This document shows, in pieces, positions 44,470 through 53,658 of a stretch of DNA of 64,000 nt. Position 1 is the first letter of the stretch; each line of letters starts with the position of its first letter. The translations under genes and the position numbers were made by a program. This DNA comes from Dyadobacter flavalbus (lineage in GTDB: Bacteria > Bacteroidota > Bacteroidia > Cytophagales > Spirosomataceae), in assembly GCF_006149045.1 (NCBI RefSeq), contig NZ_VBSN01000066.1, positions 124,001 to 188,000 on the forward strand. Direction: 5' to 3'. The notes below the pieces were generated by a model, which made no database searches, had not been told where the DNA came from, and worked only from the letters and a program-made list of their open reading frames with translations.

Positions 44470-45105
44470 TCAGACTTGCCTTTCAGGATTCGCCTTGCTT
44501 TTCCTGTTATGATAATACCGCGCAGACTTGGATGTGCTGCCGCATATCTGTGGATTGCACCAAAGTTTGGTGTTGTTTTTGGTATGATCAAGAAAAATCC
44601 ATCCGCATTTCCGGCATTCTTTTATCCTTTTTCTGTCGTCTTCCAGAAACAGTCTGTACGTGTCTTTCAATACAAGCCAGATTGGTTTATCCAGTGAAAT
44701 TCCGGTATGCACAATGTCTGTTACGTATTGATCCTGATGAAATGAAACGCCCACTTTCGACAAAGCTTCGGAAAGAAACTGATTGAATTTTTCAAGAACA
44801 GAAGTTTCCGGCTGCTTTCCGGCGGCAATGGCTGAGAACAGTACATACATGGTTTCCCGCAGTTCAATGGCTTTTTCAAATGCTTTTCTAGCCTCTGAAA
44901 TGTTTGCTTCTGCAAATTCCTGTAACTGTTCAAGCTGGGCTTCATCCAGCAGTTCCATGCGCCGGCTCCATGTAACAATGTCGTCGTAGGCAGTAAGGTA
45001 ATCATGGATGTTTTCCACTTTCCGGTCGCGGACGGTATTGATAAAATGGAAAGGTAACGTGCCGCCATCCAGCGTAATGGTTTCCAGCGTTCTTTTGATT
45101 GACAT
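44470..45105 (-). CDS. ABATE/CGNR zinc-finger transcriptional regulator
   Basis: A 211-residue predicted regulator with the N-terminal ABATE (DUF1470) domain and a C-terminal CGNR-type zinc finger. The zinc ligands are Cys-x2-Cys (CRKCG) and Cys-x4-Cys (CNPQIC), followed by a CGNR position that reads CGST here. The gene is divergent from the EamA exporter across an 87-bp gap with an inverted repeat, the usual layout for a regulator and its target. Confidence 0.85.
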   Translation of the reverse strand: MSIKRTLETITLDGGTLPFHFINTVRDRKVENIHDYLTAYDDIVTWSRRMELLDEAQLEQLQEFAEANISEARKAFEKAIELRETMYVLFSAIAAGKQPETSVLEKFNQFLSEALSKVGVSFHQDQYVTDIVHTGISLDKPIWLVLKDTYRLFLEDDRKRIKECRKCGWIFLDHTKNNTKLWCNPQICGSTSKSARYYHNRKSKANPERQV

Positions 45106-45152
45106 AACTTACTGGTTAAATAAATTTTGATCGTAATAAAAATACTATATTT

Positions 45153-45180
45153 TTACGGTATAAATAATTTTAGACCGTAA
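45153..45180. promoter_or_regulatory. Inverted repeat in the CGNR-EamA divergent promoter
   Basis: TTACGGT (45153-45159) and ACCGTAA (45174-45180) form a perfect 7-bp inverted repeat with 14 bp between. A third half-site-like TCGTAA lies at 45131-45136. It lies just before the EamA start, and is a candidate operator for the CGNR regulator. Confidence 0.5.
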
Positions 45181-45192
45181 GAATTTAAAGTT

Positions 45193-46122
45193 ATGCAAAG
45201 TAACAGCGAATCGCAATGGAAAGTCATACTTGCTTTTGTGGCCATTTACGTGATCTGGGGCACAACTTACATTGGAATTGCATTTGGTCTGGACGGGTTT
45301 CCGCCGTTTGTTTTCTGTGCCTTCCGGTTCTTTACAGCGGGCTTGCTGCTTTTTCTTTATTCACGTTACAAAAATGACAGGGTTCCGTCACGGAAAATCA
45401 TGTTTTTGTCTTCGGTAAGCGGCACCATTGCGCTTGTTGGCGGTTCCGGATTGGTAACTTGGGCGGAGCAGTATGTGGGACCGGGCCATGCCGCCACGAT
45501 TATTGCCGCAGAACCGTTCATGTTCATCCTGTTTGAGCGTAAAATGTGGAGCTACTATCTTTCACAAAAAACGGTTATTGCCGGACTGCTCCTGGGCTTC
45601 GCCGGCCTTTTATTATTTTCTTCAGCTTCGGTTCCGGAATCCGGTGCTCGGGAAATGCAGCTGGCCGGGAACCTGGTACTGATCCTTAGCGCCGTTTTAT
45701 GGGTTATTGGTTCTTTATACGGTAAGAAAATAAATACGGAAACCTATTCCAACACCATGATCACCAGTATACAGCTGATGGCCGCCGGAATTTTCAGCGC
45801 TTTTCTGGCTTTGATCACCGGCGAATGGGAACGTTTCAGTTTCAGCGGCATTTCAGCTGCGTCATGGAGCGGACTTGTTTATATGATCACCATGGGTTCC
45901 ATGGTCGCTTTTCTGGCTTTTACGTGGCTGATGACCATCCGGCCGCCAGCACTGGTGAGCACGCACACGTATGTAAATCCGGTCGTTGCTGTTTTTACAG
46001 GCTGGCTGCTTGCAGGCGAAACTTTTTCCTCTATGCAGATCATCGGGCTGGCCGTCATTCTGCTGGGTGTGCTGCTTACAAAATTCCCGGAATACCGGAA
46101 TGTGCGTTTATTTTCAAAATAA
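45193..46122 (+). CDS. EamA/DMT family transporter
   Basis: A 309-residue transporter with ten predicted membrane segments formed by two EamA repeats (for example FAPIYVIWGTTYIGI-like start and SWSGLVYMITMGSMV). The signature VIWGTTYIGI is the RhaT-like first helix. Such proteins export metabolites or amino acids. The divergent CGNR regulator suggests induction by a substrate, unknown here. Confidence 0.9.
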   Translation: MQSNSESQWKVILAFVAIYVIWGTTYIGIAFGLDGFPPFVFCAFRFFTAGLLLFLYSRYKNDRVPSRKIMFLSSVSGTIALVGGSGLVTWAEQYVGPGHAATIIAAEPFMFILFERKMWSYYLSQKTVIAGLLLGFAGLLLFSSASVPESGAREMQLAGNLVLILSAVLWVIGSLYGKKINTETYSNTMITSIQLMAAGIFSAFLALITGEWERFSFSGISAASWSGLVYMITMGSMVAFLAFTWLMTIRPPALVSTHTYVNPVVAVFTGWLLAGETFSSMQIIGLAVILLGVLLTKFPEYRNVRLFSK

Positions 46123-46247
46123 CTCTCGGTTACACCCCAAAAAGTTTAAAATACTTCGCTTTTACATAAAGATTGATAACTTTTGTGCTTTCAAGGTTAA
46201 CTTTAATAAAGAAGCACCTCAGATTACATCATATTTTATCAAAGGAA

Positions 46248-46616
46248 ATGGTAAAAACGTACAGATTTATAGCGCTGTTGGGAGACGGCCGCGAGCGTTT
46301 CAGCGACAAAGAACTTGATCAGGAATGGCCAACGGAGCCTGTCGTTATTGATGCTTATGGCTTCTCGGATGTTTACCGGTATGCAGGATATGTGTTCCTG
46401 AATGAAGAATGGTTTACCAAATACAGCAAAAACTGGCATGTGAGTTCGATGGAAATTGACAACTTGCTGGTTAATCTTGTAAGATACGCCGCCAGCGATT
46501 CCCAGTCCGAAAATCTGGTCAGCATCAAAGCCTACTTGGAGACGCCGCCGGATACACTGGAAGAGGCCATTGCTATCTGGAAAGGATTTTATGATCCAGC
46601 ACTGAAAAGGATCTGA
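46248..46616 (+). CDS. Hypothetical protein, no recognised family
   Basis: A 122-residue soluble protein that I do not recognise. It begins with VKTYRFIALLGDGRERF, and has a run of aromatic residues (VYRYAGYVFLNEEWFTKYSKN). The ATG at 46248 is more likely than an upstream in-frame ATG at 46173, which would add a hydrophobic, unusual N-terminus. No catalytic motif is visible. Confidence 0.65.
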   Translation: MVKTYRFIALLGDGRERFSDKELDQEWPTEPVVIDAYGFSDVYRYAGYVFLNEEWFTKYSKNWHVSSMEIDNLLVNLVRYAASDSQSENLVSIKAYLETPPDTLEEAIAIWKGFYDPALKRI

Positions 46617-46649
46617 TTTTACTGACACGAGGGTTTGTTAAAGTAGAAA

Positions 46650-46770
46650 TTGGTTCTGTGTTGTCATGTATTGTCATGCGTAGTTAACTTGTTTTGTGAT
46701 GTAATTAAAATGAGTTGGTTATGTGTTGTCATGTGTAGCTAACTTGTTTGGTAATGGAGTTGAAATGCGA
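46650..46770. repeat. Imperfect 65-bp tandem repeat
   Basis: Two copies start with TTGGTTCTGTGTTGTCATG (46650) and TTGGTTATGTGTTGTCATG (46715), 65 bp apart. After removal of a 10-bp insertion (46669-46678) the copies agree in roughly three of four positions up to about 46770. It is T- and G-rich and non-coding. Confidence 0.6.
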
Positions 46771-46887
46771 TTGCTTTGTTTTCGGCAGCTTCTTCATTCA
46801 GACTTTACAGTTAGAACCGATTTGAAAAGCTGACTGATTGCTTGTAATTGATCAGGATAATAAGTTGTTTAATTTCTTCTTTCCAAA

Positions 46888-46929
46888 AGCTGATAGCTAA
46901 CCGCCAACAGCTGGAAACCAACAGCCATT
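46888..46929. repeat. Heptad repeat array (array F)
   Basis: Six 7-bp units: AGCTGAT, AGCTAAC, CGCCAAC, AGCTGGA, AACCAAC, AGCCATT. It lies between the hypothetical gene and the SusD terminator. Confidence 0.75.
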
Positions 46930-46944
46930 CACATACAATCCAAT

Positions 46945-46985
46945 AAAAAAATGCTGTCAGGACATTGTGCCCGACAGCATTTTTT
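46945..46985 (-). terminator. Terminator of the FecR-regulated SusCD operon
   Basis: A 14-bp stem (AAAAAAATGCTGTC-type, 46945-46958 with 46973-46985) with a run of A/T on both sides, so it can act in either direction. It lies 19 bp after the SusD stop. Confidence 0.8.
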
Positions 46986-47003
46986 ATGCCCTGAAATTTA
47001 GAA

Positions 47004-48782
47004 TCAGTTATAGCCCGGATTCTGTTTCAGCATCGGCGTTCCGTTTACAACGCTCATATCAATCTGATACTGCGGAATCGGGAAATAGTTGTTTTTGCCG
47101 TTGATAAACTTGGCGCCGGCCAGGTCTGTCGTTACTTTTGATTCGTAGCTGAAGAAACTGTTCAGGCTTTGTTCTGCAATTCCCCAGCGGACGTAATCAA
47201 AGAAGCGGTGACCTTCCATGGCGAGTTCAAGGCCGCGTTCGAAGTAAATAGCTTTTAATACCCCGTCTTTGCCTTTTGCCGCCAATGTGCCCGCCGGATA
47301 AGGCTTGATCACGTAATTGGCAGCAGGCGTTGTGGAAAAGCCCGCAAGCGGATTGCTGTTATCAATATACTTGTAAAGCCAGCCCGATTTGTCTGCTGCC
47401 CTTGTCCGGATGCGGTTTACATATTCTTCTGCTTTGGCAAGGCTTCCTGCATTGGCTTCGGCCTCGGCTGCCATTAACAGCACATCGGCAAAGCGTATCA
47501 CCAGTACATTAATCGCATTTCCGGGAGCCCACGAACTGAGATCGGCATAAAGGTCCTGCGTTTTTTGTCTGTGAATGTTCTTTTTGGGCGCATATGGACC
47601 GCCGTATGGCTGATCGCGGACCCAGTTCATGCCGGGAAACAATCCCCAGTCATGATAAGGAACATCGCGGCGGCCAACAGTCCAGTCGAGGCGCGGGTCC
47701 AGCGGGCCGGGATCGGCTGTGAACGGCGTTGCAGAAGTAAGCCCCAGGTCGCTTTTCACCGCGTGGCTGTTGAAATCATTTATATAAGGTAATCCGTTGA
47801 CATCCGTACGGTACGAATTAACAAGCATCTGGGTTGGCTGAAAGAAGCCGCAGCAGGCAAACGGCGCACCCGTTCCGTAAGGGAAATTCAGCATGCCGCC
47901 CATATTGGCATTCGTAATGTCCAGTGTTCCGTCATTGGCCACCATCTGAATGGCGAAAACCGATTCCGCATTGTTTTTGGTAGCCGCATCAAAATTGTCC
48001 TTGAAAGAAACCAGATCGTATTTCAGGCCGTTGGCGGTAACGCCACTGCTGATCACTTCCGTAAATACCGGAATTGCTTCTGCAAATTTCTTTTCATACA
48101 AATACGTTTTGGCAAGGTATGCGCCCGCAGCCCACTTGTTGGCCCTTCCGACCAGTGATTGCGTAGCCGGCAGCTTTTCGTAAGCCGCCTTGAAATCCGC
48201 TTCGATCATCGGCCAGATATCCTTGTCGTTCGGCTGATTGAAATCCGTTGTGGTTTCGTCAATCCACGGAACCATGTTCCACATTTTTTTCAGTTCAAAA
48301 TAATAATGGCCTCTCAGAAAACGTGCCTGACCTTCTATATTGGCCTTTTCTGCTTCGGAAACGCCTTCCAGCGTAGCCAGCACTTTAAGTACGGTATTCG
48401 TTCTTGAAACACCTTCATACAATGCTCTCCATTTTGTATTAAAAAAACCATTGTCGGCACCGGTACTGAATGTTGCGATCGTATTGATTGGTGTCTGGTC
48501 ACCGCCGTCGCTTCCTTTATGCGCCTCGCCGCCTGGAATGGAACCATAAACCCAGTTGTCCGGCGGTGCTTCCCAGCCGTTTCCGCCGTTGAAATCGCCT
48601 TGCCCGTCCAGTGCGGCATATGCACCGGTCAGCAGCCCGTTAATCCCTTTTTCGTTTGCAAGCACTTCATCGCTCAGCGCGCCAAGAGCCGGCTGGTCCA
48701 AAAAATCGTCTTTGCATGCCTGAAGAACCGGAAATCCTGCTATCAAACAAAGAACGACCCAATGCTGGATTCTCTTTTTCAT
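47004..48782 (-). CDS. SusD/RagB family outer-membrane lipoprotein
   Basis: A 592-residue substrate-binding lipoprotein (lipobox LQACK, Cys23) with the SusD N-terminal helical TPR-like region (KGINGLLTGAYAALDG). It caps the SusC channel to form a lid-type importer. The C-terminal part (YPAGTLAAKGKDG, GLELAMEGHRFFDYVRWG) is typical. No hydrolase is encoded beside it, so the substrate is unknown. It ends the FecR-regulated operon. Confidence 0.94.
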   Translation of the reverse strand: MKKRIQHWVVLCLIAGFPVLQACKDDFLDQPALGALSDEVLANEKGINGLLTGAYAALDGQGDFNGGNGWEAPPDNWVYGSIPGGEAHKGSDGGDQTPINTIATFSTGADNGFFNTKWRALYEGVSRTNTVLKVLATLEGVSEAEKANIEGQARFLRGHYYFELKKMWNMVPWIDETTTDFNQPNDKDIWPMIEADFKAAYEKLPATQSLVGRANKWAAGAYLAKTYLYEKKFAEAIPVFTEVISSGVTANGLKYDLVSFKDNFDAATKNNAESVFAIQMVANDGTLDITNANMGGMLNFPYGTGAPFACCGFFQPTQMLVNSYRTDVNGLPYINDFNSHAVKSDLGLTSATPFTADPGPLDPRLDWTVGRRDVPYHDWGLFPGMNWVRDQPYGGPYAPKKNIHRQKTQDLYADLSSWAPGNAINVLVIRFADVLLMAAEAEANAGSLAKAEEYVNRIRTRAADKSGWLYKYIDNSNPLAGFSTTPAANYVIKPYPAGTLAAKGKDGVLKAIYFERGLELAMEGHRFFDYVRWGIAEQSLNSFFSYESKVTTDLAGAKFINGKNNYFPIPQYQIDMSVVNGTPMLKQNPGYN

Positions 48783-48801
48783 ATCGTGTCTCTGATAAAT
48801 G

Positions 48802-51800
48802 TTAAAAAGTAAGATTAATGCCTACGGAATATTGTCTGGAAGCAGGGTAGGAGCCTTCATCCAGTCCGAATACCGTCGGACTGTTTCCCGTATTTCTGCT
48901 GACTTCCGGATCAAGGCCGGAATATCCTGTGATTGTAAACAGGTTGGTTGCCTGCAGATAAATTCGGAACTGCTGGGTTTTGATCTTTTTCAGGAATGCA
49001 GGAGAAAACGTGTAGCCAAGCTGAATGTTCCTTGCCCGCAGATAAGATCCGTCTTCTATAAAATAGGAGTTGGGAACATTGATCGTGCTGAAAGAGCTTG
49101 AATTTTCTTGAATCGGCGCTTTGGCATTGTGGTTTTCGGGTGTCCAGGAATCGTAAAGTGCAGTTTTGCTTTTGGCTCCGGAACGGGACGAGTTGAAATC
49201 GCTCCACCAGAGCGTCTGGTTCCAGATCTCATTTCCCTGAACGCCGTACAGGAACATATTGAAGTCAAATTGTTTGTAATTAAAGCCAAGGTTCAGTCCG
49301 TAGCTGAAATCCGGATTTGGATTGCCGAGCATCGTACGGTCGGCAGAGGTGATCTGGCCGTCGCCATTGCTATTTTCATAACGGAAACGTCCCGGCGCAG
49401 CGCCGTCCTGATACACGGCATTTGCATTGCCGGTCTGCTGAACGGCCTGCGCGTTGGCAGCCGCTACTTCTTCATCCGAGTTCCAGAACCCGATTACTTT
49501 ATAGCCAAAAAACTGACCGATGGAGTTTCCGACCTGATTCCGGACGATGGAAGAGCCGTTGAAACCGCGGGCTTCCAGGTCAAAATAATTGCTGCTGTTC
49601 GTTACTTTCAGGATCTTGTTGTTGTAGGTCGTAAAAGTAAGCGTTGCGTTCATTTTAAGGTCTTGTCCAAGATCAAAGCGCGAGTTAAGCTGCAAATCAA
49701 TCCCTTTGTTTTTCATTTGACCGATATTCACGAAAGGAACCGTTCCGCCGCCGGCCGTGCCGATCAGGGACGGGTTAAAAAGAAGGTCCTTGATTTCCTT
49801 AACGTAATAATCCGCAATCAGGTCCAGCCTGCCTTTGAAGAAAGTGGCATCAATACCGATGTTCGTACTGATGTTTTTTTCCCAGACTGCATCCGGATTT
49901 CCGATCTGGCTTTTTTCAAACCCTTCCAATGCGCCGTTGCCGCTCGTTCCGCCAAGGTCATAATAAGAGCTGCGGCGGTTGGAGCTGTAAGTCGTGAATG
50001 CATTTCCTGTGTTTACGTTGATCTGATTTCCCATCACGCCATAGTTTGCACGCAGTTTCAGATCGTCGAGCCAGCTGATACCTTTCATGAAGTTTTCCTG
50101 TGAAATTCTCCATCCGGCACTCACAGCCGGGAACAAACCGTACCTTTCATTGATGAATTTGGAAGAACCGTCTCTTCTTAAAACCGCGCCGAACAGGTAT
50201 TTGTCATTGTAAATGTAATCCAGTCTTCCGATCAGGGAAAAAAGCGCATCGGCATTGCGGCTGCTGTAATTGCTTCTTGTCCCCGAGCCGGTTCCAAGAT
50301 TCATGTAGTTCGGATCAAAAGAAAAATAGCCTTGTGTATCGCCGCCGAGTTCGTAACTCTTGCCACTATACGCTTCTGTTCCGGCAATGACGGTAAGGTC
50401 ATGCTTCTGCATGGTTTTATGAAATGTAACAAGGTTTGTCCATGTCCAGTTGAAACCGGAATTCGAGTATTCAGAATAGGTATTCGTATTGCTGTTTTCC
50501 TTGTTTTCGTAAGTCGGGAAAGCGAAAGAACTTGATCTGCCCGAGTAATTCTCTCCGCCCAGACTGGTTCTCAGCGTAAAGTTTTTGAACAGATCCACTT
50601 CAGCAAATACATTCCCGAAAAGGCGGTTGTCAAGTCCTTTGTTGTAACGGGTGCGGTCGCGCATCGCCACCGGGTTAAAAGCATCGCCCATTCCGGAAGC
50701 GCGGCTGCCTGCATAATTGCCCATTATGTCGTAAACCGGAATGATCGGCTGCATCCTGAAAGAAAATGCAATGGCAGAGCCGCCGTCCGAAAGGGCGGTC
50801 CGGGGGTTGTCCGTTATGGAATACGCAAGGTTTTCACCAATCCGGATGTGCTTGCCGATGTTGTACTGGCTGTTGGAGCGAATGGTATATCGTTTCAGGT
50901 AAGTATTTTTCAGTGCGCCTTCCTGATTGAAATAATTCAAAGAAAACAGATAGTTGCCCTGATCGTTTCCGCCGCTCAGCGAAATGTTGTGGCTTGTGGA
51001 AGGTGCCGGCTTGAATATTTCATGAAACCAGTCGGTACCTGCTTTGTTTGCCTTTACAATCTGGTTGAACGTGTTGAAATCGTCCACAGAAGTGTAGTTC
51101 GGATTGACGTAATACAAGTCCGGGTTGGTGGCCGGGTCGCCTTCCTTGGCTCCTGTCGGCAATATGTAATCCGGAAGTACCGGCGTTGCGCCGTGTCCGT
51201 ACTGATCGTCGCCAACCGGCAGGCCGGAATTTTTCTGAACCTGAAATTTCAGCTGCGCCTGTTCCATTGGATTCAGTGTGTTCCAGACATTCCCTTTCGG
51301 CGGCGTTTGTACGCCATACCATGCGCTGTAATTGACTTTTACCTTGTCTTTGCCTTTTTTGGTTGTAATGATAATCACACCGTTGGCTGCACGCGAACCG
51401 TAGATCGAAGCGGAGCCGGCGTCTTTCAGAACCTGCATGCTTGCAATGTCATTGGAGTTCAGGTCGGCAATGGAAGTCGTCGGAACGCCGTCGATCACAT
51501 AAAGCGGCGAGTTGTTTCCGAATGTGTTCAGACCGCGGATACGAACCTGCGGCGTTTCGCCCGGCTGTCCGGAACCAATGATTGTAACGCCGGATGCGCG
51601 TCCCTGCAACTGATTGGCAACTTGAGCGTCCGGCGTTTGTTTCAGCTGTTCCACGTCCACAACGGAAACAGCACCGATCAGGTCCTTTTTACGCTGTGCG
51701 CCGTAACCGGTTACAACCAGTTCTGAAAGTGTGGAAACATCGGGCAGCAGCTTCACATCCAGCGAAGTCCGTGTGCCAACCATTACTTCCTGCGCCGTGA

Positions 51801-52365
51801 AGCCGATAAAGCTGAAAATAAGGATGGACTCATCACCGGCAACGTCAATGCTGTAATTGCCTTCCAGGTCTGTCATGGTTCCGTCATTGGTTCCTTTTAC
51901 CCGGATTGCAACGGACGGCAAAGATTCGCCTTTGTCATCGGTAACCTTGCCTTTTACGGGCCGCAATGCTGCGTGTACTGTTTCTGCTGCGGATTCCTGC
52001 ACTTTCTCTGCTGCCGTTTTTTCCGTAACCCCGATCATGTTGCCGACCTGGCTGAATTCCAGTGATGTTTGTTTTTCAATGAGTTTCAGAATAGCCGGAA
52101 CAGGCAACCCCATCGCATAAAGCGTCACCTGCGGTGCATTTCGCAGCAGTTTTTCGTCAAAAGCAAACGTAACGCCGGTCTGCTGTTCAATCTGTCTGAA
52201 TACCGCTTTGACCTTCGTCTGCTTTACATCCATGTTGACCCGCTGAGCCTCTGTGGTGCCGGCCATCAGCAAGGCCGTACTCAGCATGTTTATGCCCAGA
52301 ATAAGCGTAGAAATGCGCATACATTTTTTGAATAAGGGGATTCCCTTATGGTAATAATTCACCAT
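48802..52365 (-). CDS. SusC-type TonB receptor with N-terminal STN domain
   Basis: A 1187-residue outer-membrane importer. Before the carboxypeptidase-like domain (residues about 133-215) and plug (VVTGYGAQRKKDLIGAV) it has an STN domain (VNMDVKQTKVKAVFRQIEQQ at about 42-115). STN domains signal to FecR, and FecR and ECF sigma genes lie directly upstream, so binding of the ligand outside should trigger transcription of this operon. It is paired with SusD. Confidence 0.95.
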   Translation of the reverse strand: MVNYYHKGIPLFKKCMRISTLILGINMLSTALLMAGTTEAQRVNMDVKQTKVKAVFRQIEQQTGVTFAFDEKLLRNAPQVTLYAMGLPVPAILKLIEKQTSLEFSQVGNMIGVTEKTAAEKVQESAAETVHAALRPVKGKVTDDKGESLPSVAIRVKGTNDGTMTDLEGNYSIDVAGDESILIFSFIGFTAQEVMVGTRTSLDVKLLPDVSTLSELVVTGYGAQRKKDLIGAVSVVDVEQLKQTPDAQVANQLQGRASGVTIIGSGQPGETPQVRIRGLNTFGNNSPLYVIDGVPTTSIADLNSNDIASMQVLKDAGSASIYGSRAANGVIIITTKKGKDKVKVNYSAWYGVQTPPKGNVWNTLNPMEQAQLKFQVQKNSGLPVGDDQYGHGATPVLPDYILPTGAKEGDPATNPDLYYVNPNYTSVDDFNTFNQIVKANKAGTDWFHEIFKPAPSTSHNISLSGGNDQGNYLFSLNYFNQEGALKNTYLKRYTIRSNSQYNIGKHIRIGENLAYSITDNPRTALSDGGSAIAFSFRMQPIIPVYDIMGNYAGSRASGMGDAFNPVAMRDRTRYNKGLDNRLFGNVFAEVDLFKNFTLRTSLGGENYSGRSSSFAFPTYENKENSNTNTYSEYSNSGFNWTWTNLVTFHKTMQKHDLTVIAGTEAYSGKSYELGGDTQGYFSFDPNYMNLGTGSGTRSNYSSRNADALFSLIGRLDYIYNDKYLFGAVLRRDGSSKFINERYGLFPAVSAGWRISQENFMKGISWLDDLKLRANYGVMGNQINVNTGNAFTTYSSNRRSSYYDLGGTSGNGALEGFEKSQIGNPDAVWEKNISTNIGIDATFFKGRLDLIADYYVKEIKDLLFNPSLIGTAGGGTVPFVNIGQMKNKGIDLQLNSRFDLGQDLKMNATLTFTTYNNKILKVTNSSNYFDLEARGFNGSSIVRNQVGNSIGQFFGYKVIGFWNSDEEVAAANAQAVQQTGNANAVYQDGAAPGRFRYENSNGDGQITSADRTMLGNPNPDFSYGLNLGFNYKQFDFNMFLYGVQGNEIWNQTLWWSDFNSSRSGAKSKTALYDSWTPENHNAKAPIQENSSSFSTINVPNSYFIEDGSYLRARNIQLGYTFSPAFLKKIKTQQFRIYLQATNLFTITGYSGLDPEVSRNTGNSPTVFGLDEGSYPASRQYSVGINLTF

Positions 52366-52532
52366 ATTTGTCTGATGTTTAAGGTGTAAACTGTTAAACT
52401 CTTTCCTTTTCCGCTACTCATGGTTCCAAGCATTGCATAGCGGTTGGGATGATCATTGCCGGGGACATTTGCCGTGTCTCCGGTATTTCCGGACTTGCCT
52501 TCCTTGAAAACAATCCGTCTTTTTGCGCGCTC

Positions 52533-53537
52533 TTATCTGATTACTATGGTGCTGTCGTTTAATTGTGAGTAATTGAATTTCTTTGAAAAGCTCATGACTT
52601 TCAGTACGTCCGTTATCGGCTGGTTGTCCAGTGTAAATGAAATTTTCTCCGCCGTAAGATCTTCTTTTTCTATGATGATGTGCTTTCTGTATTTTCTTTC
52701 GAGCACGTGAAAAACCTCGGATAACAGCTCGTCCTCAAAAACCAGCCGGTTGTCTTTCCACGATGCAATGGCCGGCTTGCTGATTTCGGCTACCTGGATT
52801 TTTGCAGTTTTTTCCGGAAGTACCGCCTGCTCGGCCGGCAGCAGCATCAATGCCGGCGATTCCGGTTTGTCACGAAGCGTTACGCCGACTTTCCCGGTCT
52901 TGACGGAGACTTTGATATGGCGGTCATTTTTATAGGCTTTTACATCAAAGGAAGTCCCGAGTACGGTAATATCCAGTGTCTTGGCATGCACTACAAACGG
53001 CTTTCCGGGCAAATGCACAATATCAAAAAATGCCTGTCCTTCCTTCAATACAACTTCTCTGGTTTTTCCTGCAAAATGATCCGGATAACGCATGCTGGAA
53101 CCGGCATTCAGCCAAACAGACGATCCGTCCGGCAAGCGTACTTTCAGTGTTTTACCCAAAGGCGCCTGCACCAGATGCATTTCGGAAGCGGCCGGTTTGT
53201 GGCTGTTTGTCCAGAACAAAAATCCTGCGATGATCAATGCCGCTGCCGCCGTAGTCCAGGTGACAAGCCTTTTCAATCCTGAAAAGTCAAAGGTCCGGGC
53301 TTCCGGCGTCCGGGCCTCCGGCGTCCGGGCCTCCGGCTGCTGCATGGCTTTCAGGTTGGCAAGCATGCGGTTTTTTATTTCATCAGCAGTTTCGGGATTC
53401 CGGGTAAAAACCGTTTCGGATGGCTGTTCGTCCAAAGCCCTGCGGTCATACCAATCGTGCAATATTCTCTTTTCTTCCTCGGAGGCTGTTCCGCTGATGA
53501 ATTTTCTGGCAAGCTGTCTGATGTACTCCTGTGTCAT
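52533..53537 (-). CDS. FecR family anti-sigma factor
   Basis: A 334-residue regulator with a cytoplasmic N-terminal domain, one membrane helix (residues 92-109) and a periplasmic FecR domain (GSSVWLNAGSSMRYPDHF, then VHAKTLDITVLGTSFDVKAY). It transmits the signal from the STN domain to the ECF sigma factor. Residues 68-82 are three exact copies of PEART between the sigma-binding part and the membrane helix, coded by three 15-bp repeats. Confidence 0.94.
   Translation of the reverse strand: MTQEYIRQLARKFISGTASEEEKRILHDWYDRRALDEQPSETVFTRNPETADEIKNRMLANLKAMQQPEARTPEARTPEARTFDFSGLKRLVTWTTAAAALIIAGFLFWTNSHKPAASEMHLVQAPLGKTLKVRLPDGSSVWLNAGSSMRYPDHFAGKTREVVLKEGQAFFDIVHLPGKPFVVHAKTLDITVLGTSFDVKAYKNDRHIKVSVKTGKVGVTLRDKPESPALMLLPAEQAVLPEKTAKIQVAEISKPAIASWKDNRLVFEDELLSEVFHVLERKYRKHIIIEKEDLTAEKISFTLDNQPITDVLKVMSFSKKFNYSQLNDSTIVIR
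53293..53337 (-). repeat. 15-bp minisatellite inside fecR (three copies)
   Basis: The plus-strand unit GTCCGGGCNTCCGGC occurs three times in tandem, with one C/T difference in the first copy. It codes PEART x3 in the linker of FecR. In-frame slippage would change linker length. Confidence 0.85.
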
Positions 53538-53658
53538 TGCAAAGCGGATTTACCCTTTGCATTTCTTAGAGTATGAATTTCTGTAAAACCCCTTAGTCTG
53601 AAATGGAAAAATTGCGAAATTAATTCCGGCCCGTTTTATATTCTGTCTGGAAGTGTTT

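Larger units (their letters stand above)
46617..47003. other. Intergenic region with a tandem repeat, a heptad array and a terminator
   Basis: This 387-bp gap holds an imperfect 65-bp tandem repeat (46650-46770), array F and the SusD terminator, all listed separately. I see no ORF with coding character. Confidence 0.6.

Noticed and set aside
49108..50103. Plus-strand open frame of 331 codons inside the FecR-linked SusC gene
   Set aside because: It is antisense to the barrel coding region and has no domain or plausible start context.
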